DNA of 64,000 nt from Halorussus vallis (lineage in GTDB: Archaea; Halobacteriota; Halobacteria; Halobacteriales; Haladaptataceae), in contig NZ_CP100000.1 in assembly GCF_024138165.1 (NCBI RefSeq), positions 1,054,001 through 1,118,000 on the forward strand, in the 5' to 3' direction. How positions within the stretch are numbered: the stretch's first letter is position 1; each line of letters begins with the position of its first letter. The notes below the pieces were generated by a model. The model had not been told where the DNA came from. It did not search any database and saw only the letters and a list, made by a program, of their open reading frames with translations. This document shows positions 1 to 8,479 of this stretch, piece by piece. Position numbers and translations under genes: made by a program.

Positions 1-561
1 ACCGAGGACGACGAGGTCATCGCCGCGGACGCGGTCATGAACATCGACGACGACGCGCTGTTCCGCCAACCCGAACTCGCCGAGATGGAGGAAGAGGCCG
101 CCGAGGACGACCTCGAGGCCAAGGCCAACGACTACGGCTTCGACTACGTCCGACTCTCGGGTAACGTCGGCATCATCGGCAACGGCGCGGGCCTCGTGAT
201 GACGACGCTGGACCTCGTCGACTACTACGGCGGCGAACCCGCCAACTTCCTCGACATCGGCGGCGGCGCGAAGGCCGAACGGGTGGCCAACGCGCTCGAC
301 ATGGTGTTCTCCGACGAGAACGTCGACTCGGTCGTGTTCAACATCTTCGGCGGCATCACCCGCGGCGACGAGGTCGCCAAGGGCATCAACGACGCCCTCG
401 GGCAGTTCGACGAGATTCCCAAGCCCGTGGTCGTCCGCCTCGCCGGCACCAACGCCGAGGAGGGCCGCGAGATTCTGAACGACGAACTCGTGCAGGTCGA
501 GGAGACGCTCGAAGACGCGGTACAGCGTGCGGTCGAAAACGCGGAGGAGGAAGCACAATGA
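1..561 (+). CDS. sucC: Succinyl-CoA synthetase beta subunit, C-terminal part
   Basis: This is the last 186 residues of the nucleotide-binding beta subunit of succinyl-CoA synthetase, which makes ATP or GTP from succinyl-CoA in the TCA cycle. The 5' end lies before the window. Visible are the segment [19 protein letters not shown] and the glycine-rich DIGGGAK stretch of the CoA-ligase domain, then [14 protein letters not shown], all typical of SucC. Its stop overlaps the start of sucD by four bases (ATGA), so the two subunits are translationally coupled. The acidic, lysine-poor composition fits a haloarchaeal cytosol. Confidence 0.96.
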   Translation, partial: TEDDEVIAADAVMNIDDDALFRQPELAEMEEEAAEDDLEAKANDYGFDYVRLSGNVGIIGNGAGLVMTTLDLVDYYGGEPANFLDIGGGAKAERVANALDMVFSDENVDSVVFNIFGGITRGDEVAKGINDALGQFDEIPKPVVVRLAGTNAEEGREILNDELVQVEETLEDAVQRAVENAEEEAQ

Positions 562-1427
562 GCGTACTAGTCGACGAAGACACTCGCGTCATCGTACAGG
601 GCATCACCGGCGGTGAGGGTAAGTTCCACACCGAGCAGATGATGGACTACGGCACCAACGTCGTCGCCGGCGCGGTGCCGGGCAAGGGCGGCCAGGAGGT
701 CGCCGGCGTCCCCGTCTACGACACGGTCGAAGAGGCCGCCCGCGAGGAGGACGCCGACGCCTCGGTCGTGTTCGTCCCGCCGGCGTTCGCGGCGGACGCC
801 GTCTTCGAGGCGCTGGACTCGCCGCTCGACCTCGTCGTCGCCATCACCGAGGGCATCCCGACCCAGGACATGGCGAAGGTCAACAAGCGCCTCTCGGAGG
901 TCGACACCCGCCTCATCGGCCCGAACTGTCCGGGCATCATCACCCCCGGCGAGTCGAAACTCGGTATCCTGCCGGGCAACATCTTCGAGTCGGGCAACGT
1001 GGGCCTGGTTTCGCGGTCGGGCACCCTCACCTACCAGGTCGTCGACAATCTCACCTCCCGGGGCATCGGTCAGACCACCGCCATCGGTATCGGCGGTGAC
1101 CCCATCATCGGCACCGACTTCATCGACGCGCTCGAACTGTTCGAGCAGGACCAAGACACCGAAGCGGTCGTCATGTGCGGCGAAATCGGCGGCGAGGACG
1201 AGGAGGAGGCCGCCCGCTACATCGCCGAGAACATGGACACGCCGGTCGCCGGCTTCATCGCGGGACGGACCGCCCCGCCGGGCAAGCGCATGGGCCACGC
1301 CGGCGCCATCGTCTCCGGCAGCGGCACCGGCACCGCCGAGAGCAAGATTCAGGCGCTCAACGACGCGGGCGTCCCGGTGGGCGACACGCCGAACGAGGTC
1401 GCCGACCACATCGAGGACTTCCTGTAG
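558..1427 (+). CDS. sucD: Succinyl-CoA synthetase alpha subunit
   Basis: Full-length 289-residue alpha subunit, the CoA-binding and phosphohistidine-carrying partner of SucC. The N-terminal Rossmann CoA-binding domain has [30 protein letters not shown] near residues 32-45 and [12 protein letters not shown] near 121-132. The active-site histidine is visible in [18 protein letters not shown] at about residue 247, close to His246 of the E. coli enzyme. The start is the ATG that overlaps the sucC stop. A T-rich run follows the stop and probably ends the transcript. Confidence 0.97.
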   Translation: MSVLVDEDTRVIVQGITGGEGKFHTEQMMDYGTNVVAGAVPGKGGQEVAGVPVYDTVEEAAREEDADASVVFVPPAFAADAVFEALDSPLDLVVAITEGIPTQDMAKVNKRLSEVDTRLIGPNCPGIITPGESKLGILPGNIFESGNVGLVSRSGTLTYQVVDNLTSRGIGQTTAIGIGGDPIIGTDFIDALELFEQDQDTEAVVMCGEIGGEDEEEAARYIAENMDTPVAGFIAGRTAPPGKRMGHAGAIVSGSGTGTAESKIQALNDAGVPVGDTPNEVADHIEDFL

Positions 1428-1441
1428 CGCCGTTCGGTCGG

Positions 1442-1450
1442 TTCTTTTTT
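1442..1450 (+). terminator. T-rich terminator after sucD
   Basis: A run ending in six T residues begins 15 bases after the sucD stop codon. Archaeal termination commonly uses T-rich stretches on the non-template strand without a hairpin. The gene that follows is on the opposite strand, so a terminator is expected here. Confidence 0.5.
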
Positions 1451-1540
1451 CGATTCGGGGCTGTCACGGCGGCGTTTTGACCGGTCGTCGGACTGCTCGT
1501 CGTCGGTCCTCCGCACCGCAGAAATAGTGTGCCCGCGCCG

Positions 1541-1843
1541 TCACATCAGCCAGTCGACGATCCACGCCACCACCGCCGTCCCGATGAGGAACATCCCGAC
1601 CGCCGACGTGAACGGTTCGGGGAAGAAGAACAGGACGACGCCGGCGATCAGGAGCAGTCCGATCGCGCCCTCGTCCCACCAACTCCCATCGTCTTCGTCG
1701 TCTTCGGCGTACGCGGTCTCCTCGTCGTACGTATCGTACTCGTCGTCGTAGGTGCCGTACTCGTCATCGTCGTACGTATCGTACTCGTCGTCGCTGTACG
1801 CTTCGTCGTAGGTATCGTCGGCGTAGGAGTCGTCTCTGGACAC
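1541..1843 (-). CDS. Small membrane protein with acidic Asp/Tyr-rich tail
   Basis: A 100-residue protein of unknown function. Residues 1-57 are a low-complexity segment of Asp, Tyr and Glu built from short repeats such as DEYDTYDD. Residues 59-76 and 80-97 form two hydrophobic helices. The shape is a two-helix membrane anchor with a long acidic unstructured tail. The reading frame is compact and the repeat is in codon phase, which supports coding. It is convergent with sucD. I do not recognise a named family. Confidence 0.7.
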   Translation of the reverse strand: MSRDDSYADDTYDEAYSDDEYDTYDDDEYGTYDDEYDTYDEETAYAEDDEDDGSWWDEGAIGLLLIAGVVLFFFPEPFTSAVGMFLIGTAVVAWIVDWLM

Positions 1844-1898
1844 GTAGGGTCACACGGCTGCGAGCGGGTTATTCCTTGTGGCGGGGCGAGCGGCCGAG

Positions 1899-2306
1899 TC
1901 AGTCGCCGAGGCGGGTCAGACACTCCCCGCAGAAAGTCGCCCAATCTTCGTTCGATTCGCCGCAGGTCGAACACCGGACGAACTCCCCGGAGCGGCGCGA
2001 CCGGCCGCTCCGGATGGGGCCGACCGAGAGCATTCCGGCGGCCGCGTCGGTGACGCCGCGGGAGCGAGACTCCGACCGACCGGAGTCGCGGGAGGCGGTT
2101 TCGACCGAGCGGGTCGCGGAAACCGTTCGGGTGACTTCTGTCGGTATCGCGTTCCGTACTTCCGGCGGTAAGTCCTCCCGCGCCGCGAGTCGGGCGAGCA
2201 TCGCGTCGTCCCGCAGCACGTTCAGACCCCGCATGAGTCCGACGAACAGCAGCGTCGGTGCCACCGTCAACACGGCGGCGAGCGCCAGGCGGAGGGCGAG
2301 GTCCAT
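1899..2306 (-). CDS. Membrane-anchored zinc-ribbon protein
   Basis: A 135-residue protein of unknown function. The N-terminus is one or two hydrophobic segments (MDLALRLALAAVLTVAPTL), followed by an Arg/Ser-rich, probably disordered middle. The C-terminus is a CSTCG-x12-CGEC zinc ribbon, a common haloarchaeal C-terminal module. I chose this ATG over in-frame starts further upstream because the hydrophobic helix begins here and an AT-rich TATA-like sequence lies 22-30 bases before it, the usual spacing for a leaderless gene. Confidence 0.75.
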   Translation of the reverse strand: MDLALRLALAAVLTVAPTLLFVGLMRGLNVLRDDAMLARLAAREDLPPEVRNAIPTEVTRTVSATRSVETASRDSGRSESRSRGVTDAAAGMLSVGPIRSGRSRRSGEFVRCSTCGESNEDWATFCGECLTRLGD

Positions 2307-2327
2307 GTGCGAGGCAGTAGAGTCGAC

Positions 2328-2336
2328 ATAAATTAA
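2328..2336 (-). promoter_or_regulatory. TATA-like box of the zinc-ribbon gene
   Basis: The AT-rich motif read leftward as TAATTTATG sits in GC-rich surroundings 22-30 bases before the chosen ATG at 2306. This matches the position of the TATA box of leaderless haloarchaeal genes and decides the start. Confidence 0.5.
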
Positions 2337-2444
2337 CGTACCGAATTGAAGCCTCTTCGGTAGTGCCTCTCTATTCTCGCCGGCTGAGAGGTCCGAGCTC
2401 GCGATGTACGGTCGCCGCAATTTGTTCGCCGGTCGCTCGACGCC

Positions 2445-2777
2445 TCACCGCTCGTCGAGCACGCGTTCGACGTGTTGGCGGGCGTCGTCGGAGAGGTCGG
2501 CGAGCGCCACGCGCTTGTCGCGTTCGTCGTACTCGACCAATCCGGACGCGGCCAGCACCGGGAGGTGGTGGCGAGCGAACGAGAGTCGGAGCGTCTCGGC
2601 CTGCGCGTCGGCGTCGGCGGCGGCGAGGTCGTCGGCCAGTTCGGAGAGCGTCGCCGAGTCGCGCGACCGCAGGTACGCCAGCGCGGCGCGGCGGCGGTCG
2701 TCGGTCAGCGCCCAGTGGAGCGCGTCCGAGACGGCGGTCGGGCCGTCGGCGTTTGCAGTTCGCGGCGGGTCGTCCAT
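2445..2777 (-). CDS. Winged-helix regulator (DUF7344-like)
   Basis: A 110-residue soluble protein with one winged-helix domain. The pattern is ALTDDRRRAALAYLR, then TLSELADDLA as a helix-turn-helix element, then RHHLPVLAASGLVEYDERDKRVAL, which is the recognition helix and wing seen in haloarchaeal DUF7344-type proteins. It probably binds DNA as a transcription regulator; its target is not known. A two-domain relative of the same fold lies near the right end of the window (leftward, start at 63710). The family assignment is from memory of the motif. Confidence 0.75.
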   Translation of the reverse strand: MDDPPRTANADGPTAVSDALHWALTDDRRRAALAYLRSRDSATLSELADDLAAADADAQAETLRLSFARHHLPVLAASGLVEYDERDKRVALADLSDDARQHVERVLDER

Positions 2778-3117
2778 GGGTATCGTCGCAGACGACGCGC
2801 CTGCACATCAAACTGTTCGCCGTACTGATACGTTCCCGCCCGGACCCGAACCGGTGTGAACGTATGCCAACCCATCCGACGGTTAGCCGGCGACCGTCCA
2901 GTTTCCCCGGAGAGAGCGACGGCAGGAACGAGGTGGCAGGAACGGAAATGGAAGAAGCGGGACGACAGAAGTGAGGCGGCAGACGACGGAGGTGGGGCGC
3001 GTGCCGCCGGAGAGACTCCGACCAGCGACGGGGCGTAACGGAGACGGGCGGCGGCGAAAGGAAAGGGCAGACGGCGGTCGCACCGAGGCGAGTCGTCGAG
3101 CGTCCGGCCGAACGGTA
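2778..3117. other. Intergenic region with no gene seen
   Basis: About 340 bases between two leftward genes. Open frames exist on both strands but show arginine-rich, low-complexity translations typical of non-coding GC-rich DNA. I see no RNA gene, repeat or strong promoter here. Confidence 0.5.
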
Positions 3118-3354
3118 TCAGCGCGCTTCGTCGAGGTCGACGAACGCGTCGTCGTCGGCGGTGAGCCAGGTGGACATTCGCTCGACGGTGGGGAGGCCTT
3201 CGGGGTAGACGGTTCGCCTGTCGGGGCGATCCTCGTAGTTGACGACGACCGACCGGAGTTCGGCGAGCGGATGGTCGGCGTTCAGTTCCGTATCGAAAGG
3301 TGCGGGGTGGTCGGGGTCGGTCCTGCCGTCGGCGGTGTCGGGGTTACTGCTCAT
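3118..3354 (-). CDS. Small acidic haloarchaeal protein (DUF7511-like)
   Basis: A 78-residue acidic protein of unknown function. The central motif LRSVVVNYEDRPDRRTVYPEGL followed by TERMSTWLTADDDAFVDL-like sequence is a pattern I associate with a widespread haloarchaeal small-protein family (DUF7511). There is no signal peptide or membrane segment. An AT-rich stretch about 40 bases before the ATG could serve as promoter. It stands alone. Confidence 0.7.
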   Translation of the reverse strand: MSSNPDTADGRTDPDHPAPFDTELNADHPLAELRSVVVNYEDRPDRRTVYPEGLPTVERMSTWLTADDDAFVDLDEAR

Positions 3355-3857
3355 GGTGTTCCGACCGCGTTCGACGCTGGAACGCCGACGGATTAAGTAT
3401 TTTCTATGACGGATATATAGTCGTTCGGTGCGAAGGGGAGCGGTTCCCCGGACGACTTTCGTCCGGTTCGACGACGCGCCGACTTGACTGCGATTTGATT
3501 CCGTCGCGGGTAACTGTCTTCACACAATACTGTTCGCGCCGAAGTCCGGTTTTCGCCGAACCGCCGGTACGACGCTGTGGAGCATATTTTTCGACGCTGA
3601 TTTCTCGGCCACCAACCCAATACGGTAACGGCTATCACAATTTTTATATTCCCCTCCGATAGAAACCGGTACGACACGCGCAACGCGGGCGTCTGACGGA
3701 CCGCCCGCGCGACGAACGCAGTGCGCCGAGTCCCGCGAGAGCGAGCGGGACCCGACGACACCGTCGAGGAGGAACGAGACGTGATGCAACCGAAACCGAC
3801 GACGCGCGGCCGCCCGCCGGCGAGCGTCGGCCGCGCCCGACGCGGAGGCGCCTGCCG
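3355..3857. other. AT-rich intergenic region with promoter and leader
   Basis: About 500 bases between divergent genes, markedly AT-richer than its surroundings in its first 300 bases. It holds a TATA-like TTTTTATATT at 3641-3650 facing right. The rightward gene starts only at 3858, so a transcript from that box would carry a leader of about 185 bases, unusual in a group where most mRNAs are leaderless. A short frame opening at GTG 3721 ends in an ATGA overlap with the next gene. Confidence 0.5.
3641..3650 (+). promoter_or_regulatory. TATA-like promoter element with long leader
   Basis: A T-rich TATA motif stands out from the surrounding sequence. Transcription would begin near 3670, about 185 bases before the next recognised start codon. 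Confidence 0.45.
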
Positions 3858-3861
3858 ATGA
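3721..3861 (+). CDS. Possible leader ORF (46 codons)
   Basis: A GTG-initiated frame of 46 codons (an internal ATG gives 25) whose TGA overlaps the ATG of the next gene as ATGA. The product is Arg/Pro-rich with no recognised motif. The coupling overlap and the promoter upstream make a leader peptide or small upstream gene possible, but composition alone does not show coding. Confidence 0.22.
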   Translation: MRRVPRERAGPDDTVEEERDVMQPKPTTRGRPPASVGRARRGGACR

Positions 3862-4745
3862 CGGACTCCAGCGGTCCGTTCGGCCAGGCCGAGTACCTCT
3901 GTTACCGACTCCTCGTCCGCCTCGACGACTCCCGAAGCACCGCCACCTCGCGGTCGAAGTTCAACAAACTCAGCTGTATCGCCGACCGGTACCTCCAGTC
4001 GGAACTCGGCCACGACATCGAGTTCCCGCGCTACTGGTACGTCTACGGCGAAGTGGTCGACGAACCGTCGCTCGACCGTTCGTTCTACAACGCGCCCGCC
4101 GCGAAGTTCTGGTCGGGCCAGCAGTACTTCCCGGCCGACGACGTCAGCGACTGGGATTTCGCGGTCGAAGACCGCGAGAAGCGGTACATCGACGAGGCCG
4201 TCCGCTGGACGGTCGGGAAGTTCGAGCGCCAGAACACCGACCAGATAAAGCGCTACCAGTACCGCGAGTTCGTCCCGAACCGGTTCATCCGGGCGTACAG
4301 CGAACTCCGGTCGCAACTCAAGCGGGTGGACCTGGACGAACAGCGCACGCTCGGCGACTTCCAGGCCGCCGACCGGTCGCGCCGGGAGTCGGTGGTCGCG
4401 GCGCTCGACGAGATGGCGACCACCTACCCCCGGGAGGACTACCCCGAGGCCTTCGAACTCTTCCGGTCGTGGAACGACACCGTCAGACTCCTGCTCGACG
4501 ACGACCCCAACTACGCCGTCGTCGAGGCGTTCCTCGACTCGTTCATCACCACGCTCAGCAAGGTCGAGTTGCGGTTCCACCACCGCCGGAACATCCCCGA
4601 CGCCCGCATCAAGGCCTGGGAGGACGAACGACTCGAAGTGAAGGAGGCGTTCCGGTCGAACCTGGCCGAGAAGCGCCGGGAGTTGCTCGCCGCCAGGCGC
4701 GACTCGGCGGTACGGGCGCTCTCGGACTACGGTCCGGAGGTCTGA
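3858..4745 (+). CDS. Conserved soluble protein of unknown function
   Basis: A 295-residue, highly charged, mostly helical protein without membrane segments or signal peptide. Notable are YRLLVRLDDSRSTATSRSKFNKLSC near the N-terminus, the aromatic cluster FPRYWYVYGEVVDE near residues 55-69 and long charged helices to the end. I do not recognise catalytic motifs. Similar-looking proteins occur widely in haloarchaea as domains of unknown function. Codon use is normal for the window, so it is likely native. Confidence 0.75.
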   Translation: MTDSSGPFGQAEYLCYRLLVRLDDSRSTATSRSKFNKLSCIADRYLQSELGHDIEFPRYWYVYGEVVDEPSLDRSFYNAPAAKFWSGQQYFPADDVSDWDFAVEDREKRYIDEAVRWTVGKFERQNTDQIKRYQYREFVPNRFIRAYSELRSQLKRVDLDEQRTLGDFQAADRSRRESVVAALDEMATTYPREDYPEAFELFRSWNDTVRLLLDDDPNYAVVEAFLDSFITTLSKVELRFHHRRNIPDARIKAWEDERLEVKEAFRSNLAEKRRELLAARRDSAVRALSDYGPEV

Positions 4746-4841
4746 GGCGACGACTCGCCGACCGCGCTTCGCGGCCGCGCGCCGAATCCCGGATACTCTC
4801 CGCCGGAAAAATCTTGTCGGTTCGGAGACTGTGACGGTTCA

Positions 4842-5438
4842 ATGAGGGTGACTCAGACCGGGTCGGGATGGTCGCTCGACCGAATCGTCGAGGCGGTGCT
4901 CGCCGAACTCCGGGCCGCGCTCGTCGAGACGCTCCCCCAGTTGCTGACCGCGCTAATCTTCTTCGTCGTGGCGTACGTCGCCATCAGGGCGATTCTACGA
5001 CTCGTCAGACCGGTGTTCGAGGCGGTGTACGACGACCTCGTGGCCGACCTCTTCACCACCGTGGTCGCCGTCTTCCTCTGGTTCGGCGCGGCGCTCGCGC
5101 TGTTGAAGCTCCTCGGCATGGGCGAGATCGCCGCCAGCCTCGGCACCGCGACGGGGTTCGTCGCGCTCGGGGTGAGCTACGCGCTTTCGGACATGATCGC
5201 CGACACGGTCGCGGGGGTGTACCTCCTGAAGGACCCTGACTTCAACCCCGGCGACGAGGTGGTCGCCGCCGACGTGACCGGAACCGTCCAGTCCATCGAA
5301 CTCCGGAAGACGCGACTGACCGCCGACGGCGGCGACGTGGTGGTGCTGGCCAACAGCAAGGTCGAAGCCGAGTGGACCAAGAAGTCGTCGTCCGGGTCCG
5401 CCGTCGGGGCGGCGGACCCGGACGACGAGCGGGCGTGA
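4842..5438 (+). CDS. Small MscS-type mechanosensitive channel
   Basis: A 198-residue membrane protein. Residues about 33-55 and 70-90 are transmembrane helices. They are followed by the pore-lining TM3-like segment GMGEIAASLGTATGFVALGVSYALSDMIADTVAGVYLL and a beta domain with PDFNPGDEVVAADVTGTVQSIELRKTRL, the hallmark of MscS-family channels that release solutes on hypo-osmotic shock. It lacks the large cytosolic C-terminal vestibule of E. coli MscS, so it is a short form. It stands alone in its transcription unit. Confidence 0.88.
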   Translation: MRVTQTGSGWSLDRIVEAVLAELRAALVETLPQLLTALIFFVVAYVAIRAILRLVRPVFEAVYDDLVADLFTTVVAVFLWFGAALALLKLLGMGEIAASLGTATGFVALGVSYALSDMIADTVAGVYLLKDPDFNPGDEVVAADVTGTVQSIELRKTRLTADGGDVVVLANSKVEAEWTKKSSSGSAVGAADPDDERA

Positions 5439-5507
5439 TGGGTCAGACGAACGCGACAGACGGACGCGACGGGCGGGCGTGACACGGTCGGGACCGAACC
5501 GGCGCGC

Positions 5508-5517
5508 GTTTTATTCC
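5508..5517 (+). promoter_or_regulatory. TATA-like box of the 54-residue zinc protein
   Basis: The motif GTTTTATTCC lies 23-32 bases before the ATG at 5540, the spacing of a leaderless haloarchaeal promoter. It supports the short downstream gene being expressed. Confidence 0.5.
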
Positions 5518-5539
5518 GTCCCGGCGACTACCGTGGTCC

Positions 5540-5704
5540 ATGTCGAACGCGACCCACCGGTGTACGTGTGGGGCGAAACTGGAGTACAAACAGGACCTCA
5601 CGAAGGAATCCTCGGGGGTGTATCCGACCTGGAAGTGCCGGGACTGCGGCACGCCGGTTCCCGGACAGGTCGCCGAGAAGCTTCGACACCAGCACCCCTC
5701 GTAG
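5540..5704 (+). CDS. 54-residue zinc-finger microprotein
   Basis: A very short protein that is nearly all zinc-finger: HRCTCGAKL near residues 7-15 and WKCRDCGTPV near residues 31-40 supply two cysteine pairs (CxC and CxxC). The C-terminus is basic and histidine-containing. A TATA-like box sits at the right distance for a leaderless start. Haloarchaea encode many such single-finger proteins of mostly unknown role. It lies between the MscS-type gene and a leftward lipoprotein gene. Confidence 0.7.
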   Translation: MSNATHRCTCGAKLEYKQDLTKESSGVYPTWKCRDCGTPVPGQVAEKLRHQHPS

Positions 5705-5841
5705 TCGGACGAGGGCGGTTCGAGGCGGCGTGACGGGTTCGACGGCGGGCGAGAGGGTCCCGTCGCTTGCGAGGGGACACTCTCGCAGAAAAGCGGTGAT
5801 TTCGGGTCAGTACCGCGAGGGACGTCGAGAGGCCGACGGTG

Positions 5842-6600
5842 TCACTGCTCGGGCGAGTACTCGACGGTGACCTTCTGGACGCCGTAGATGTCGTCCCACT
5901 CGCTGTCCTCGTCCAGCAGTATCACCGTGAGTTCGACGTTCCCCTTCTCGACGCCGGCCCGTTCGAGGGCTTCGGGCTGGATTTCGACGGTGTACGTGCC
6001 GTTCGCGTTCTGCTCGACCGACGACCGCGCGAGGAGGTCGCCGCTGAGGTACGTGAACCGGCCGCCGTCCTCGAACGAGGCGTGGGCGTAGACGACGAAG
6101 TACGGTTCGCCGCGCACGGTGCCGTGGTCGGCGGGGTCGACGCGGGACATCGACGTGTTGGCGCCGATCCGCAGGTCGAAGTCCGAGTAACCGCTACCGC
6201 TCGCCTGGGTCTTCTGGACGACGGTGACGCCCCGGATGCGGTCGCCGACGCTCGACTCGTTGCGCTTGTCCTGGAGCGGCTTGTTCGGCGACTTCGGCTT
6301 CGACCACGAGGCGGTGGTCGTGGTCGCCGTCGTCGCGGTCGTACCGGTTCGCTCGGTCGTACTCGTCTGTTCGCCCGCGGACGTCTCCGCGGTCGTGGTG
6401 GACGTCGCCTGCGTGTCCGTGGTGGTGTCCGCGGTCGCGGTGGTCGTCGTTGCCGCGGTGGTGGTGGCCGTGGTTGTATCTGCGGGTTCCATGGTCGTCG
6501 ATTCCGTCGTCGTGTCGCTTCCGGACGGTCCGAAGCCCGCACAGCCTGCGAGCACGACGGCGAAGACGAGTCCTACTGCGATCAGTGGTCGGCGCTTCAT
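5842..6600 (-). CDS. Predicted secreted lipoprotein
   Basis: A 252-residue exported protein. Residues 1-20 form a signal peptide ending in the lipobox LAGC, with Cys20 the likely lipid-modified residue. Residues about 30-90 are a Thr/Ala-rich linker, probably a glycosylated stalk. The remaining 160 residues form a soluble domain with GVTVVQKTQASGSGYSDFDLRIGANTSM and TYTVEIQPEALERAGVEKGNVELTVILLDEDSEWDDIYGVQKVTVEY, a beta-sandwich-like pattern. Its function is not recognised; surface attachment outside the cell membrane is the main inference. Confidence 0.78.
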   Translation of the reverse strand: MKRRPLIAVGLVFAVVLAGCAGFGPSGSDTTTESTTMEPADTTTATTTAATTTTATADTTTDTQATSTTTAETSAGEQTSTTERTGTTATTATTTTASWSKPKSPNKPLQDKRNESSVGDRIRGVTVVQKTQASGSGYSDFDLRIGANTSMSRVDPADHGTVRGEPYFVVYAHASFEDGGRFTYLSGDLLARSSVEQNANGTYTVEIQPEALERAGVEKGNVELTVILLDEDSEWDDIYGVQKVTVEYSPEQ

Positions 6601-6818
6601 GGCTCGGGGTTCTCGCCTCGCCGAGTTTATTATGCGGGCGGTAACGCAGCGGTTATACGCACCGAAAGTCCGGGAACCGTCGAAACGTCCCGAAAGCGTT
6701 CCCGCTCGCCCGCCGGGAGGCCCGAGACGACTCGTGTTCGCTTGCCCCGCCGGGACCCGCGGCTACGGGCGTCGGTCGGCGTAAATCGAATCCTTATGGT
6801 CCGTTTAACGTCCGAGAA

Positions 6819-7088
6819 TCAGTCGCCGGCCGACCGCTCGGCGACCTCGTCGCGGACGGCGTCGGTGATGACGTCCATGCCGACCGCCGCCTGGTCCTCG
6901 GTCAGCACCAGCGGGGGCAGGAGTCGGAGCACGTTGCCGTACTGGCCGGCCTTCCAAACCAGCACGCCGTTCTCGAAGCACCGTCGTCTGACATCGTCAC
7001 GTTCCGATTCGCTCTCGCGGAGAGTGTCGACGAGTAGCGCCTCCGACCGGGACGCGGCCGGTATCCGTTTCGAGACGGACGGAGACAC
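6819..7088 (-). pseudogene. C-terminal remnant of a class III aminotransferase
   Basis: The last 55 residues, CFENGVLVWKAGQYGNVLRL followed by LPPLVLTEDQA and a final helix, match the C-terminal end of PLP-dependent class III (4-aminobutyrate/acetylornithine-type) aminotransferases. Those enzymes are about 430-450 residues long. Upstream the frame dissolves into unrelated sequence, and the catalytic lysine and cofactor domain are absent. It is best read as the stump of a deleted gene. The family is recognised from motif memory. Confidence 0.65.
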
Positions 7089-7188
7089 CGGGGGCGGACG
7101 AACGGTCGGGGACGAACCTCCCAGTCGGCGCTAGTGTTACTCGTGTACTCTCACAACGACTAAGTAGCGAGGGTGGAATCGGCCGAGT

Positions 7189-7335
7189 ATGGGGGAAACC
7201 ATGAACGTTTCGGCAGAACACGACAGCGCGGTCCACCACCTGACGAGGGCGTTGGAAACCGACGACGAGGGCGAAAAGCAGTTCCACGTCCGGCAGGCGT
7301 TGCAGTTACTCGGCGTGGCCGCCGTCGAGTCCTGA
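7189..7335 (+). CDS. 48-residue helical microprotein
   Basis: A short protein with an amphipathic helical core (SAVHHLTRALETDDEGEKQF then HVRQALQLLGVAA). It has no cysteines, signal or membrane segment. Two in-frame ATGs are possible, four codons apart. I prefer the first because the AT-rich element CTAAGTA lies about 27 bases before it. Function unknown; similar short acidic helical proteins are common in haloarchaea. Confidence 0.5.
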   Translation: MGETMNVSAEHDSAVHHLTRALETDDEGEKQFHVRQALQLLGVAAVES

Positions 7336-7462
7336 ACGGCGCGTCAGACGAGCGGACTCGCGTTGGTCGGGGAGCGCAGTCCGTTCTTCGCACGGGAGCG
7401 GCGAACGCGAGCGACCGCCGAACGCGGGCGACCACTGAACGAGAACCTGGCCGGAGGCCACG

Positions 7463-8479
7463 CTACCGACACGGATTGGGTTGGTCGATGTAGATCCGCG
7501 CCGGTCCATCCACGGCGAGAAACGTGACTTCGCCAGCGTAGTACGCCGACGCCTCGCCACGGGTTTTCGGAACGGTGAACTTCACGGCGTTGGGTCGCGG
7601 TCCGCCGGACTCGCGTTGGATTCCGGCCGTGGTTCCGAACACGACCGTAACCGGATGACGAGTCTGGGATTCGATAGAGAGTACGTTGTCGAACGGACAA
7701 AATCCTTCCGCGCCGCCTGCCGGCACCGTCTCCACGTCGGTCGGGATGTCGGGGGAACACGCGGTCTGCTGGAGGAGCGTCGCGTGACCGGCGCCGGAGA
7801 GTCGGAGCGAGTCCACCTCGCCGGCGAACATCATCGAGTCACCGCCCCGGTTTCTTACGGTCCCTGATGCCTCTTGGACGCGCCGACCGCTGGGGAGTTC
7901 GATGCCCTCGTTCGTCGTGAACTGGTACTCGAACGTGGATTTCGGTTCGGCCCCGAACGACGCGTCGTTCGTGTACGGACAGAACTTCTCGCCGTCGTTC
8001 GACTCCGGTGGCGTATCAGCGCCGCCACCGTCGCCAGTATCGTCGCCGGTACCACCCGCACACTGCACTTCGTCGGGTTTCCGCCCGGTCCACAGGTCGT
8101 TCGGATGCACGGACTCACCGTCGAAGTACACGTTGTACTCCTCGACCCACTGGTCGGGCAAGTCGAAGGCGAGCAGGTCGCCCGAAAAGCGATAGCAGTC
8201 CCACCCTCCGCGGGTGTAGCCTCGGACCACACAGCCGTCGGGGTCGTCTTCGACGTCGACGGTCACGACGTCCGAGTCGATGGGAGCCTGCGCCGGGTCG
8301 TCGACCTTCTCGACGCTACCGTCGACGGCGAACGCGTACGGATACGACCGGTCGCTCGGTGCGTTGATGCAGAGTTCGTGTCCGCTCCCCTGAGCCAGTA
8401 CCGTCGTACTACCGAAACCGAAAGCGGTACTCGCCGCCCCGAGTCGCCGTAACACCGTTCGTCGCGTCGAATCTGTCAT
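7463..8479 (-). CDS. Tat-exported protein with internal domain repeats
   Basis: A 338-residue exported protein. The N-terminus carries a twin-arginine signal (STRRTVLRRLG then a hydrophobic stretch ending near VLAQG). The mature part shows repeated units. The clearest two begin KFCPYTNDASF and GFCPFDNVLSI, each running about 80 residues to a FAGEV or YAGEV strand and a final cysteine. The first 100 mature residues look like a more distant third unit ending CYRFSGDLLAFDL. A Gly/Asp linker separates unit one from the rest. Paired cysteines suggest extracellular disulfides. Function unknown. The start was chosen at the Tat signal. Confidence 0.8.
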   Translation of the reverse strand: MTDSTRRTVLRRLGAASTAFGFGSTTVLAQGSGHELCINAPSDRSYPYAFAVDGSVEKVDDPAQAPIDSDVVTVDVEDDPDGCVVRGYTRGGWDCYRFSGDLLAFDLPDQWVEEYNVYFDGESVHPNDLWTGRKPDEVQCAGGTGDDTGDGGGADTPPESNDGEKFCPYTNDASFGAEPKSTFEYQFTTNEGIELPSGRRVQEASGTVRNRGGDSMMFAGEVDSLRLSGAGHATLLQQTACSPDIPTDVETVPAGGAEGFCPFDNVLSIESQTRHPVTVVFGTTAGIQRESGGPRPNAVKFTVPKTRGEASAYYAGEVTFLAVDGPARIYIDQPNPCR

